This document shows positions 47,207-54,992 of a stretch of 64,000 bases of DNA, piece after piece. Both the position numbers and the translations under genes were made by a program. This DNA comes from Alteromonas sp. V450 (GTDB lineage: Bacteria > Pseudomonadota > Gammaproteobacteria > Enterobacterales > Alteromonadaceae), in NCBI RefSeq assembly GCF_001885075.1, contig NZ_MODU01000004.1:1488001-1552000 (forward strand), given 5' to 3'. The stretch's first letter is position 1. Each line of letters starts with the position of its first letter. The notes beneath the pieces are model-generated. The model searched no databases. It saw only the letters and a program-made list of their open reading frames with translations, and was not told where the DNA came from.

Positions 47207-47527
47207 GGAGATCGCCAAAACGCTGAAACCCACGGCTAACGCGGTCTCCAGAATTGTCGCCTCACTTAGAAGAGAGAACACCGTACCGACTGCTCATAGT
47301 TGAGGCCAAATTCTTGGAGATCGCCGAAACGCTGAAACCCACGTCTGACGCGGTCTCCAGAATTGTCCCTCTACATAGAAGAAAGAACACACGGAAATGA
47401 ATCCCTAAGACTATCGAAAAGGGCTAAATCTCAGAGATCGCCGAAACGCTGAAACCCAGGCGGGACGCGGTCTACAGAATTGTCGCGTCACTTAGAAGAA
47501 AGAATACACGGAAATGAATACTAAAGA
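47207..47527 (+). repeat. Left cluster of hairpin-forming repeats (three copies)
   Basis: Three units begin GAGATCGCC at 47208, 47317 and 47434 (spacing 109 and 117). The core of about 75 bp is nearly identical in copies 1 and 2. In these, GGAGATCGC pairs with GCGGTCTCC over 9 bp with one G-U pair, and a 25-base loop. Copy 3 keeps 7 bp. Copies 2 and 3 share a tail (ACACGGAAATGAAT and CTATCGAAAAG) that copy 1 lacks. In one frame each unit also reads as an HTH-like peptide (EIAETLKPTSDAVSRIV), but without a start codon. Confidence 0.85.
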
Positions 47528-47539
47528 CTATCGAAAAGA

Positions 47540-48046
47540 TCAATCCTTGAAATCATCGATATTTGCAATATTACCTGAGAGTTTTTTCAAGAGGTGTCTT
47601 CGATTTGGGTGAGGAATTTCATTCCAATAGAGAAGTTTGATTCCAGCTTTCGAGTAGTCTCCGGAGATATCTTTACGCTTTAACAAGTCATTTTCGCTCT
47701 TGACGACGATATGAACTTTTTCGAGACGCTTGACCTCTGAGACGAACTCTTCGACATTTTCGCCTTGTTCTATGTGTTTGGAAATTAGCTGAGTAAGCGT
47801 TGTTTGTATTCGATGAGGGTGCTCTAATACTAGCCCGACCGTTTGTCCATGCGCAACCGCTGCCTCACTTACATATCCAGAGAAGTACCTAACGTCCTTG
47901 CTAAGTTCACGAGCGAACCAATGAGTGTAACCAGTGCGGGCTCCACGAGCATTCAGAAGTCCGACTCTAACAGTCTGCATGATTATTTCATAAACAAACT
48001 CAAGTTTCTCTTCGATAGTCGCGAGTTTAAGTTCAGTCTTGCTCAT
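47540..48046 (-). CDS. Unknown element protein between the repeat clusters
   Basis: This protein of about 168 residues starts at an ATG preceded by AGGGTGAATCTT; a GTG three codons upstream is an alternative. It is mostly alpha-helical with an N-terminal coiled segment (TELKLATIEEKLEFVYEII), a basic centre and an acidic C-terminus. I recognise no domain. It reads opposite to the repeats and separates them, and its upstream region removes the left arm of repeat copy 4, as if the gene was inserted into an original continuous array. Confidence 0.6.
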   Translation of the reverse strand: MSKTELKLATIEEKLEFVYEIIMQTVRVGLLNARGARTGYTHWFARELSKDVRYFSGYVSEAAVAHGQTVGLVLEHPHRIQTTLTQLISKHIEQGENVEEFVSEVKRLEKVHIVVKSENDLLKRKDISGDYSKAGIKLLYWNEIPHPNRRHLLKKLSGNIANIDDFKD

Positions 48047-48103
48047 AAGATTCACCCTAAAAAACAGATCTTAGTTTAACTAATGATATCTGATACTGCA
48101 TCA

Positions 48104-48395
48104 CAAACCCACGGCTAGCGCTGTCTCCAGAATTGTCCCCCCACTTAGAAGAAAGAACACCGTATCGACGGCTCAAAGTTGAGGGCAAAAACACGGAGAT
48201 CGCCGAAACGCTGAAACCCACGTCTGAAGCGGTCTCCAGAATTGTCCCCTCACTTAGAAGAAAGAACATCGCATCGATTGTTAAAAGTTAAGGACAGAAT
48301 CGAGAAGATCTCAGAAACGCTGAAGCCCAGCTCTGACGGGGTCTCCGGAATTGTCCCTGCACTTAGAAGAAAGAACACTCGAGTTTTTCGAAGAA
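48104..48395 (+). repeat. Right cluster of hairpin-forming repeats (three copies)
   Basis: Copies 4, 5 and 6 have the period 109 bp (virtual start 48087, then 48196 and 48305). Copy 4 is truncated at its left end and lacks the left stem arm. Copy 5 keeps the full 9-bp stem GGAGATCGC/GCGGTCTCC. Copy 6 has AGATCTC opposite GGGGTCT, where the G-C pair of other copies is replaced by T-G, so pairing is maintained although both strands changed. Copies 1, 4 and 5 share a spacer similar to ACCGTATCGACGGCTCAAAG. Confidence 0.85.
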
Positions 48396-48469
48396 AACAC
48401 AGGCAGGTCGTCATGCTTGTAGCCTTCGAGAGTAAAGCCCTGACGTAAGACCTTGCCCTTAACCTCACA

Positions 48470-48490
48470 AGGCTGTCAGGCAGCCTCTTT
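48470..48490 (+). terminator. Small hairpin after the repeat array
   Basis: AGGCTG and CAGCCT form a 6-bp stem with a 5-base loop, followed by CTTTTC. It separates the repeats from the capsid operon. Its strength is doubtful. Confidence 0.4.
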
Positions 48491-48573
48491 TCATTCTCAT
48501 CGATTCACTCATCAGAATATTTTTTTGCGAATTTACATAACGATTCACCATCAACGATACAGGAGTAAACACC

Positions 48574-48777
48574 ATGTCACACATAGCAACCCGAAATGAA
48601 TACGGTACTTCAAGACGCCGTTTCGCCTTCAGCGCAGACAGAACGACGGAAAGTCGAATTTTGGACGCACAGAAACGCCTCTCCGAAATCACCGGAGTTC
48701 AACCGAGTGTCTCAGCGGCAATCGCTTACCTCGTTAAACAAGGTCACGAAGCAACATCGCGAAAGAACTCTATTTAA
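48574..48777 (+). CDS. Small putative DNA-binding protein (RHH-like)
   Basis: This 67-residue protein starts at an ATG behind AGGAGTAAACACC. It has a basic N-terminus with GTSRRRFAFSADRTTESRIL and two predicted helices (ILDAQKRLSEITG and SVSAAIAYLVKQGHEA), a layout like ribbon-helix-helix proteins. It starts a run of co-directional genes leading to the capsid gene and may regulate that operon. The assignment is inferred from pattern only. Confidence 0.55.
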   Translation: MSHIATRNEYGTSRRRFAFSADRTTESRILDAQKRLSEITGVQPSVSAAIAYLVKQGHEATSRKNSI

Positions 48778-48800
48778 AAACATCTCAAAGGAATATACCA

Positions 48801-49172
48801 ATGACACCAAATGAAGCAACGGAGTTACCTCCAGCAATAAACAAAGCCCTGTCCAATGCAGCGGCTCCTACTCGCACCTATACACTGAAAGTTCACAAGA
48901 ATGTTTCTGAACTTTTCGAGATACTCAAGGATGACCTCGAGTCTGTCACAAAGACCTCGCTCTCACGCTCAAACGTGCTTAAACACCTAGTTCTTTTCTG
49001 GTTCGATATGGTCAATGAACATTCCAGCGACAGAGAATGTCTTGCCTACTACATGAATAGAATCATGGAGAAAAATCGACGCGCTGTCATGGCGAAAGAC
49101 TACAAGCATTTTAATCCTGAAAGTTCAGCCGTTAAGACTCACTCCCAAACAACTCCCCAGGTAAACGACTAA
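48801..49172 (+). CDS. Putative RHH-like protein upstream of the capsid gene
   Basis: This 123-residue protein starts at an ATG behind AAAGGAATATACCA, 23 bases after the preceding stop. RTYTLKVHKNVSELFEILKD followed by SLSRSNVLKHLVLFWF resembles a beta-strand and two helices of a ribbon-helix-helix fold. The C-terminal tail is polar and probably disordered. A scaffold role for the capsid is an alternative, given its position directly before the capsid gene and its size. Neither is proven. Confidence 0.55.
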   Translation: MTPNEATELPPAINKALSNAAAPTRTYTLKVHKNVSELFEILKDDLESVTKTSLSRSNVLKHLVLFWFDMVNEHSSDRECLAYYMNRIMEKNRRAVMAKDYKHFNPESSAVKTHSQTTPQVND

Positions 49173-49272
49173 TCACTGTAAATCCAACGCTCATGGCGCT
49201 GGTCTTCTCGACCAATTAGGGCAACGACATGAGTGCAACCTCCGCCCTTTATCATCAATACAAGGAAACAAC

Positions 49273-50292
49273 ATGGAACTACCAGTTCAAAACCGTACCT
49301 TTAACGACCTTATCGACAACGCTCAACCAGAGCAGATCCCCACGTTTGACAAGGAGTCTAATTTTAAAGGATTCCGTCAAGCCGCCCCCTCAACTATGAG
49401 TCTCTCAATCAACGCACCTCTGATTCAAGGCGATGAAGAAAGCAAACTTCTGGAGAACTCTCGTTCACTTCTTCGAGACCTAACCGTTGCGAATAGCCCT
49501 AACATCACAAATTCGAAGAAGAGAAACGATGTGACGTGGAGACACATCATCATTAGTGCAAACGTGTTGTCAAAAGCTGGGATGACCATCGACACGAGTG
49601 GACAGTTCGAAGGAACACCGTTCATCGCTGGATTCGATAGCGCGGTCAGTGCGACATGGCTAGGTGAGAATGCCGAGATCCCCGAGTCAACTCCAACGAC
49701 CATCAATTTCCCCTATGAGATACACACTATCGGTGCGTTCTCGATGGTATCTCGACGCATGAGAAAACTTGTTCCGGCATTAAACAGTGAGTTGAGTATA
49801 GCCCAGGCTAATGCTATTCGAGAGGCGCTTGAAGTCGCTTTCCTGACGGGAGACGCTTCGACTAACCCTAATCAACCTGATGGACTATTGAAGTCTATTT
49901 CGCAATCCCTGACGCCAAAGTCCAATATTACAGGCACAATCGCCGATGTTCTTGAGGTATTGGAAACGAAGAAACTAGGCGTTGACTCTCTTTCGACAAT
50001 CGTATCGGTAGACGTAGCTAAAAAGATGCGCCTGGAGACAGCTTCGCGAGTATTCAAAGACCTTGATATTCAGAATATACAGGTCTCTCCTCACCTTCCA
50101 AACGGCACTCTCATCGCTGGGCGCTTCGCTGACTTCATCGGCATTACTGGCAATCAAATCGAGTTCCTCGCTCACAGCTTCACGCCTGAAGGCGAACCAG
50201 AAACAGGAGCGACTCGAATCCGTTCAATGTTCGACGCTGACTGTAAAATCTTAAATCAAGACAGCTTCGTGAAAATCGAAGGCATTGTCTAA
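49273..50292 (+). CDS. HK97-fold phage major capsid protein
   Basis: This 339-residue protein matches the Phage_capsid family. Signature stretches are AGFDSAVSATWLGENAEIPE near residues 119-138, NFPYEIHTIGAFSMVSRRM near 144-162, REALEVAFLTGDASTNPNQP near 187-206 and a C-terminal beta region ending DSFVKIEGIV. The segment before about residue 75 is helical and charged and could be a scaffolding (delta) domain. The ATG follows AAGGAAACAAC. No prohead protease, portal or terminase gene lies beside it, which is unusual because head genes normally cluster. The next gene (50352) may belong to the same transcript. Confidence 0.85.
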   Translation: MELPVQNRTFNDLIDNAQPEQIPTFDKESNFKGFRQAAPSTMSLSINAPLIQGDEESKLLENSRSLLRDLTVANSPNITNSKKRNDVTWRHIIISANVLSKAGMTIDTSGQFEGTPFIAGFDSAVSATWLGENAEIPESTPTTINFPYEIHTIGAFSMVSRRMRKLVPALNSELSIAQANAIREALEVAFLTGDASTNPNQPDGLLKSISQSLTPKSNITGTIADVLEVLETKKLGVDSLSTIVSVDVAKKMRLETASRVFKDLDIQNIQVSPHLPNGTLIAGRFADFIGITGNQIEFLAHSFTPEGEPETGATRIRSMFDADCKILNQDSFVKIEGIV

Positions 50293-50351
50293 ATGACTCG
50301 CCCTGGGGACTCCCTCGGGGCAACACTCCCCACAAACAAAGGATTCAATCA

Positions 50352-50699
50352 ATGAGCAAACTTCAATTTGAAATCGCTATGCAACACGCGAAAGGCGCTA
50401 TCTTTTCGACCCGAGCTGGAGACATCGATCAGGACTTTAACCTCGAGGGAGCCGGAGCGAGGATCGTCGTTCAAGACTTCGGAAACTACAATCCATTTAT
50501 CCTAAACGACAACACGAAAAACTGGTTAAAGCGAGCATACAAACTCACCGAAAACGAAGCGACCCAAGTATATCGATATCTCGTTTCGTGTGCTCGAGAG
50601 GATATCCTGGAACGTCGTCGAATGATGACAAGACAGAGCCAACGTTCCTCTTTCTCTCATCCATACATCGAATGGTTGAAGGGTCAAACCAGACATTGA
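50352..50699 (+). CDS. Unknown protein downstream of the capsid gene
   Basis: This 115-residue basic protein starts at an ATG behind AAAGGATTCAATC, 59 bases after the capsid stop. It begins SKLQFEIAMQHAKGAIFSTR, has a helical centre (NWLKRAYKLTENEATQVYRY) and an Arg-rich C-terminal third. I recognise no family. Position suggests a head-associated, decoration or DNA-binding function, which is inference. Confidence 0.55.
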   Translation: MSKLQFEIAMQHAKGAIFSTRAGDIDQDFNLEGAGARIVVQDFGNYNPFILNDNTKNWLKRAYKLTENEATQVYRYLVSCAREDILERRRMMTRQSQRSSFSHPYIEWLKGQTRH

Positions 50700-50989
50700 T
50701 CTTAAAGATTGTCCTTTCGATGAAGTGACAAACGAAAAGACAGGGAGGTTCTTTGTTTTCATACCTCCCATTCTCTCGAACTTTACTTAAAGACTCTCGT
50801 CGAGCCCTACACGAAAGGACACTCTTTTGGGGTTTGTCGAAAGCGTTCACTCGACGACTAACTTTAAGACCGCTAATCCATTATTTCATTGGAAGAAAAA
50901 AGGTCTCTCGCTCGTCTCTTCGGGTCGTTTCGATCCCCTCGTTTCGTCAGTCTTTAAGTCCCCTTATATATACAAGACATATTAAAACT

Positions 50990-51499
50990 ATGGAAAAACA
51001 ACTCGAATTTTTCACTCTCTTAGATTTTGAGGAGTGCTTCTTAGAAAATGAAGTCCCCCCCTCCCCACGAGGTCGAGGGAAACCCCCAGTTTCGATAAAG
51101 AATCCCCTCAATGGGATCCCAGCGTCTAGCTTCATGAGTCTCGAAGGACGTCCTCATGTCTGGCTCGATGACTGTCTCATGGGCGCAATCCGAACGCTCG
51201 GAATAAAAGACAGCCGAGCGACCTCAACGAAGAACTACGTCAGTCTGAACAAGGTCTTCACGGTTCTTTGTTCGATGCCTGGTGAGATTACAACGCCACG
51301 AGTGAGAGACGCGCTGGGAGTTAGCCGAGACTATGCCTGGCGTATTGTAAAGGTAATTGAGTTTGCCTCCTGGTCAATCGAAAGAGCGTTAAGCGCCCCC
51401 TCGAGGATCAAGGAGTACCGCTCCCCAGGATGTTTCTCACTCCCTGCACACGTTCCGATTGAAACCCGAGAACAGAATTCCACGCCTTCCGATACATGA
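50990..51499 (+). CDS. Unknown element protein with HTH-like segment
   Basis: From the ATG at 50990 (MEKQLEFFTLLDFEECF) the product is about 169 residues. A helix-turn-helix-like stretch PRVRDALGVSRDYAWRIVKV lies near residues 102-121, preceded by LNKVFTVLCSMPGEIT. The frame runs upstream to 50753, but those residues look non-coding and have no ribosome site. TTTAAG and TATATA boxes at about 50953-50970 could be a promoter. It may be a regulator or replication-linked protein of the element; that is inference. Confidence 0.5.
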   Translation: MEKQLEFFTLLDFEECFLENEVPPSPRGRGKPPVSIKNPLNGIPASSFMSLEGRPHVWLDDCLMGAIRTLGIKDSRATSTKNYVSLNKVFTVLCSMPGEITTPRVRDALGVSRDYAWRIVKVIEFASWSIERALSAPSRIKEYRSPGCFSLPAHVPIETREQNSTPSDT

Positions 51500-51941
51500 A
51501 CTGAAGGAGCCCCAGAAGTAAGCGCGACGACCCTCTCTAGCTAAGCCAATAAGGGAGCACATTACTCACTCGTTTTGACAGCCGAAGAACAGAGTCACCG
51601 TTCCCCCCTGGAGAAAGCTTAGCATGGCTGACCATCGGTACACCTCGGTGAGAGCGCATCGCCAAAAGCTGTCTCCTCGAATTCATTGACGTTCGAGTAA
51701 CTTACTTCTTTTGCAGTCTCGAGAGCAAAGAGATGACCTGAAGTCCAGTCGCAGAGAGCGTAGGTACTTTCCAGGCTCTAGCTCGAGGGTGATTCGCGCC
51801 GCGTTCTTTCATTTGTGGGAGGGATCCTGGGGACAGCCTTTATGTTGTTACTCCTCGGGAGACCGCCATACATCCACCAATCGCATTATTTGAATGTAAA
51901 GCATAATTCCAATTCAATTATATAATCAAAGGTATACTGAT
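51500..51941. other. 442-base gene-free stretch in the element
   Basis: No convincing gene is present. Bases 51658-51683 (ATCGCCAAAA, then GTCTCC, then GAATT) follow the same word order as the core of the 109-bp repeats with the middle deleted, so a decayed seventh copy is possible. ACCTCGGTGAG near 51640 forms a small hairpin. In a compact element such a stretch may hold an RNA, replication origin or packaging site. Confidence 0.35.
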
Positions 51942-52379
51942 ATGAAAACTACTTCTTACAACGAACTGATGAAGCGTTACGCTGACCGCTATTACACCAG
52001 GAAAAACACCGATAGGATTCACGTCCTGGTTAATCATGCCGCATGGAGTGTGCTGAAAGGCCGCCCTCACGACGGAGCACAAGTCCACATCGAAAGCTAC
52101 GATGAGACAGGCGAAAGACTTCTTTTAACGATGACTCATGGGTCAGTTCGTCTTTTCAATTCTCGCCTTAAATCGGTGGATAAACTCGACGGAGACTGGG
52201 AGAAATCTCTAGCCGACGACGGAGGCTTCCTTGTGTTTAACTCAGAGGAAATCGACAAGGTTGCAGAAGCGTTCGGCATCAAGAAGAAGCAACAACGGGA
52301 AGCGCTGACGAGCGCTCAAAAAGATGAACTGGTAAAGCGACTAACTCATTCTGAGAATGACCGGAAAATTCTACCCTAG
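51942..52379 (+). CDS. Unknown element protein
   Basis: This 145-residue protein starts at an ATG behind AAAGGTATACTGAT. The first half looks like a small beta-rich domain (DRIHVLVNHAAWSVLKGR, then LLLTMTHGSVRLFNSRLKS) and the second half is helical and charged (EEIDKVAEAFGIKKKQQREA). I do not recognise it. It is the last rightward gene before the convergent ClpP-like gene. Confidence 0.55.
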   Translation: MKTTSYNELMKRYADRYYTRKNTDRIHVLVNHAAWSVLKGRPHDGAQVHIESYDETGERLLLTMTHGSVRLFNSRLKSVDKLDGDWEKSLADDGGFLVFNSEEIDKVAEAFGIKKKQQREALTSAQKDELVKRLTHSENDRKILP

Positions 52380-52443
52380 CTCATGGACGGTCAAAGTCTC
52401 CAAATATCATGATGTCTTTATGTGTCACAAGTAGTGACTATAC

Positions 52444-53379
52444 CTAAAAGAACTTGATCTTTCTCGTAGGCAGCGACTCAACACATCTTGACTCTCTGCC
52501 GCCTCTAAAATCAGGAAAGGCAGTTTTTGCGAAACTTTCACACTTGCTATAATCGGAAAAACCAATCTCATTTTGGCATTTACTAATCACAGCGTGAAAT
52601 CTGCGCTCTAGATCCACATAGTCAGCGCCGCAGTGCTTTATTTTCAATGCTTTTCTGTATTCTTTCGCTGCTATGTTGTCGGCTCCTAACCCGTATTCAT
52701 TGCGCTGCCGCAAAGAGAGGATTTTAATTTCATCTGAGGGAATAACGTTCATGTCATCTATCAGTTTAGGAGATACACCAAACTTTACTAAATAGTCTTT
52801 CAACGTGGGAGTTAACGTTTTATAAATACTTAGGTATTCGGAATATGAAGCGATAGATGGGTCCAATTCATGAGTGAATGGTCTATGGATACCTACTTTT
52901 CCGTACACATTTCTAATTTCAGCCGCTGCATATATGAATATACACGAGCTAAAACAAACACTTTCCTCGGGTACCTCTAGGGCAAAAAAAGCGGGCGAGT
53001 TGGCAACCATCTCCCCGATTTTAAGAGCAGGTTCTATTAGGCCGCCATTACTATCAACTACGAAATTCATATAATCTTGTGACTCATGAAGTAGATAGAA
53101 TCGGTTTGCTGTATTTAATGTTTTTCTGAACGTCTGAAGGGTTTCCCATGTAATTTCCCCTTCAATGTGAAGTGCTTCTATATTGCAGCCTTCTTCTAAA
53201 ATCGCAGTCCAATTTAAGACATCCGATATTGACTCTTCCGTAATTTCCGGAAACCTACCGTCACCATTGAAACAGTGCTCTTTGTTCAGTTTTAAATATA
53301 TCTGTGCATCAGAAGCAAACAAGCCAAACGACGTAACCAACAAAAAGACTGTAAACAACGCACGCGATAAGTTCGACAT
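52444..53379 (-). CDS. Exported ClpP/SppA-like serine protease-fold protein
   Basis: This protein of about 311 residues has a signal peptide (LFTVFLLVTSFGLFASDA). Residues about 108-125 (VVDSNGGLIEPALKIGEM), then VCFSSCIFIYAAAE near 143 and VGIHRPF near 165, match the crotonase/ClpP fold of COG3904-type periplasmic proteins, with Ser in SSC and a following His. I chose the ATG at 53379, which places the signal peptide at the N-terminus, instead of the frame start at 53442. Such proteins occur in many proteobacteria with unproven function. Here it is carried between capsid operon and integrase and is probably cargo. Confidence 0.75.
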   Translation of the reverse strand: MSNLSRALFTVFLLVTSFGLFASDAQIYLKLNKEHCFNGDGRFPEITEESISDVLNWTAILEEGCNIEALHIEGEITWETLQTFRKTLNTANRFYLLHESQDYMNFVVDSNGGLIEPALKIGEMVANSPAFFALEVPEESVCFSSCIFIYAAAEIRNVYGKVGIHRPFTHELDPSIASYSEYLSIYKTLTPTLKDYLVKFGVSPKLIDDMNVIPSDEIKILSLRQRNEYGLGADNIAAKEYRKALKIKHCGADYVDLERRFHAVISKCQNEIGFSDYSKCESFAKTAFPDFRGGRESRCVESLPTRKIKFF

Positions 53380-53559
53380 ATAAACTCCCTTTAATAATGT
53401 CAATAATAGTGGGGTTGAAGGTACCTTAGAGATATAAATCACTCAGCTTATAAACATACCCTAGATTTTTCACAAACAAAACCATTAGAGGTGTCATCAA
53501 ACTTTTTAACAAAACGACTTTCTTTTTGAAAATTGGTCTGTAATTAGCCAACGACTCGA

Positions 53560-54930
53560 CTAACTGCTGACCCAAGCCTGCATACACTTTGCTCGATGTA
53601 TTTGCTCAATATACTTCCATAGCTCGCTTTTGTTGCTGTACTTACTGTAAAGGCCATAAGTGAGAGATATACGTTTATGTCCGGCCAATGTAACAGCGAG
53701 GTCTTCGGGGCATCCAATCTCCTCAAGCGCTGTTGCGAAATGACCTCTCAAACTGTGTAGACTTACCTTGTAGCCCTCAATCTTAGCGAAGTTTCTCGTG
53801 ATAGATGAGACTTTACTCGAAATTGAATTGAGGGCTTGCTCTGGAGTCAAGCCTTCAGCCTCACCAACCTCAGGAAACAACCAGGGAGAACTCCCAGATC
53901 TCGCGATAGCGTCAAGCAACAAAGGTTCAATGACTGGACTCACTGGAATGATGCGTTTCGCATTCTTTGTCTTTCCTTTTCTCACCTCAAAGAAATAATG
54001 CCCATCATGTTCCTGAACTTGGTCTTTTAGAGCCGTACCGAGCTCACTTCGACGACACCCCAAGAATGGAAGTAGACGAGGAAGCGCATAAGTGGCGAAA
54101 GGATAAGGCCAAGACTCAGAGTTCATAGCTTCAAGACGCGTTTCTTTTAAAAGGGTCTCGGCCTCTTCTGTGGTTAAATTCCTGAAATGGGACTGCTCCT
54201 TCTGCTCAACGGGAGCCTCCACCTTGACGTCTTTCCATGAGTTTGAACCAGTGAACCTTTCTCTCGTTAGTCCCCACCTCCAAACTTCAGCGAGTTTACT
54301 TTTGTAATGTGAGACAGTGCCAGCAGAGAGACCTTTGGCGATTAAGCTGTCCAAAAAGCCTTGTGCATAACCTGGAGAAACGTTTTCCGGCAACTCATCG
54401 CCTCCTAGGAATTCAATGAGAAACTTTGAGGCAGTCTCAACAGTACTGCTGTATTTGGCGTTCTTAATCCCTTTGTTTGCTTTGAGCCACTCTTGAGTTA
54501 GTTCAGAGATAGTTAAACGGTACTGTTCAGGTACGTCCTCATGAACAATTGAATAGTACGCCGCCTTATATGTTTCGTCGTTTTCCTTCCGCTGGAGATC
54601 TGGGTCGAAAGAATCGAGAAAATAATTGTCATCCCATTTCCCTTCTCTTACCTTCCGGCGTCCTTCATCGTAGTGAGGTTTCATTTCAGAATATAAAGCT
54701 TGAAAACGGTTCTTCAGTGGCAACCCAGACTTTTCTTCCTCCAACTTCAAGTCGATCTGAGCGTTGAGAGCGTCTCGCTTCACTCTGGCCTGCGTCAGAC
54801 TCTTAGTCTCCAACGATTGCTTTAAGAAGGTTCCGCTATTGAAGTATTTACGTAGTTTTTCAGGTATACGACGACGAAACATCCACACGCCGGAATCGTT
54901 ACGAGTGAGATATTTAGTATCAGATTTCAT
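53560..54930 (-). CDS. int: Tyrosine recombinase/integrase of the element
   Basis: This 456-residue phage-type integrase has an N-terminal DUF6538-like arm-binding region (SGVWMFRRRIPEKLRKYF), a SAM-like core-binding domain near residues 150-250 and a C-terminal catalytic domain. Catalytic residues are visible: Arg in LGCRRSELG near 293, Lys in KGKTKNAKR near 320, HSLRGH near 391, His in LAGHKRISL near 416 and the nucleophile Tyr in YGLYSKYS near 425. Its 5' end faces the tRNA-Pro attachment repeat 62 bases away, the usual placement. Three GTGCCCC repeats lie directly upstream of its start codon. Confidence 0.93.
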   Translation of the reverse strand: MKSDTKYLTRNDSGVWMFRRRIPEKLRKYFNSGTFLKQSLETKSLTQARVKRDALNAQIDLKLEEEKSGLPLKNRFQALYSEMKPHYDEGRRKVREGKWDDNYFLDSFDPDLQRKENDETYKAAYYSIVHEDVPEQYRLTISELTQEWLKANKGIKNAKYSSTVETASKFLIEFLGGDELPENVSPGYAQGFLDSLIAKGLSAGTVSHYKSKLAEVWRWGLTRERFTGSNSWKDVKVEAPVEQKEQSHFRNLTTEEAETLLKETRLEAMNSESWPYPFATYALPRLLPFLGCRRSELGTALKDQVQEHDGHYFFEVRKGKTKNAKRIIPVSPVIEPLLLDAIARSGSSPWLFPEVGEAEGLTPEQALNSISSKVSSITRNFAKIEGYKVSLHSLRGHFATALEEIGCPEDLAVTLAGHKRISLTYGLYSKYSNKSELWKYIEQIHRAKCMQAWVSS

Positions 54931-54935
54931 GAAAT

Positions 54936-54966
54936 GTGCCCCTCAATGTGCCCTGAATTGTGCCCC
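54936..54966 (+). repeat. Right arm-type repeats, GTGCCC(C/T) at 12-bp spacing
   Basis: GTGCCCC, GTGCCCT and GTGCCCC occur at 54936, 54948 and 54960, exactly 12 bp apart, in the same orientation as the three copies at the left end. They lie between the integrase start codon and the right core repeat, so they may bind integrase for recombination and for self-regulation. Confidence 0.72.
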
Positions 54967-54992
54967 AGAGTTTTTCGTTGAAGAGATTTTAT

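Noticed and set aside
47207-48395. CRISPR array
   Set aside because: The units are about 109 bp with long, partly conserved spacers, include mismatched copies, and no cas genes are near. The unit structure does not fit CRISPR repeats of 23-47 bp.
48057-48468. Minus-strand frames across the right repeat cluster
   Set aside because: They are antisense to the repeats, share only repeat-derived residues and have no ribosome sites.
50753-50989. N-terminal extension of the HTH-containing element gene
   Set aside because: The first 79 codons lack a ribosome site and have a non-protein-like composition. The ATG at 50990 is a better start.
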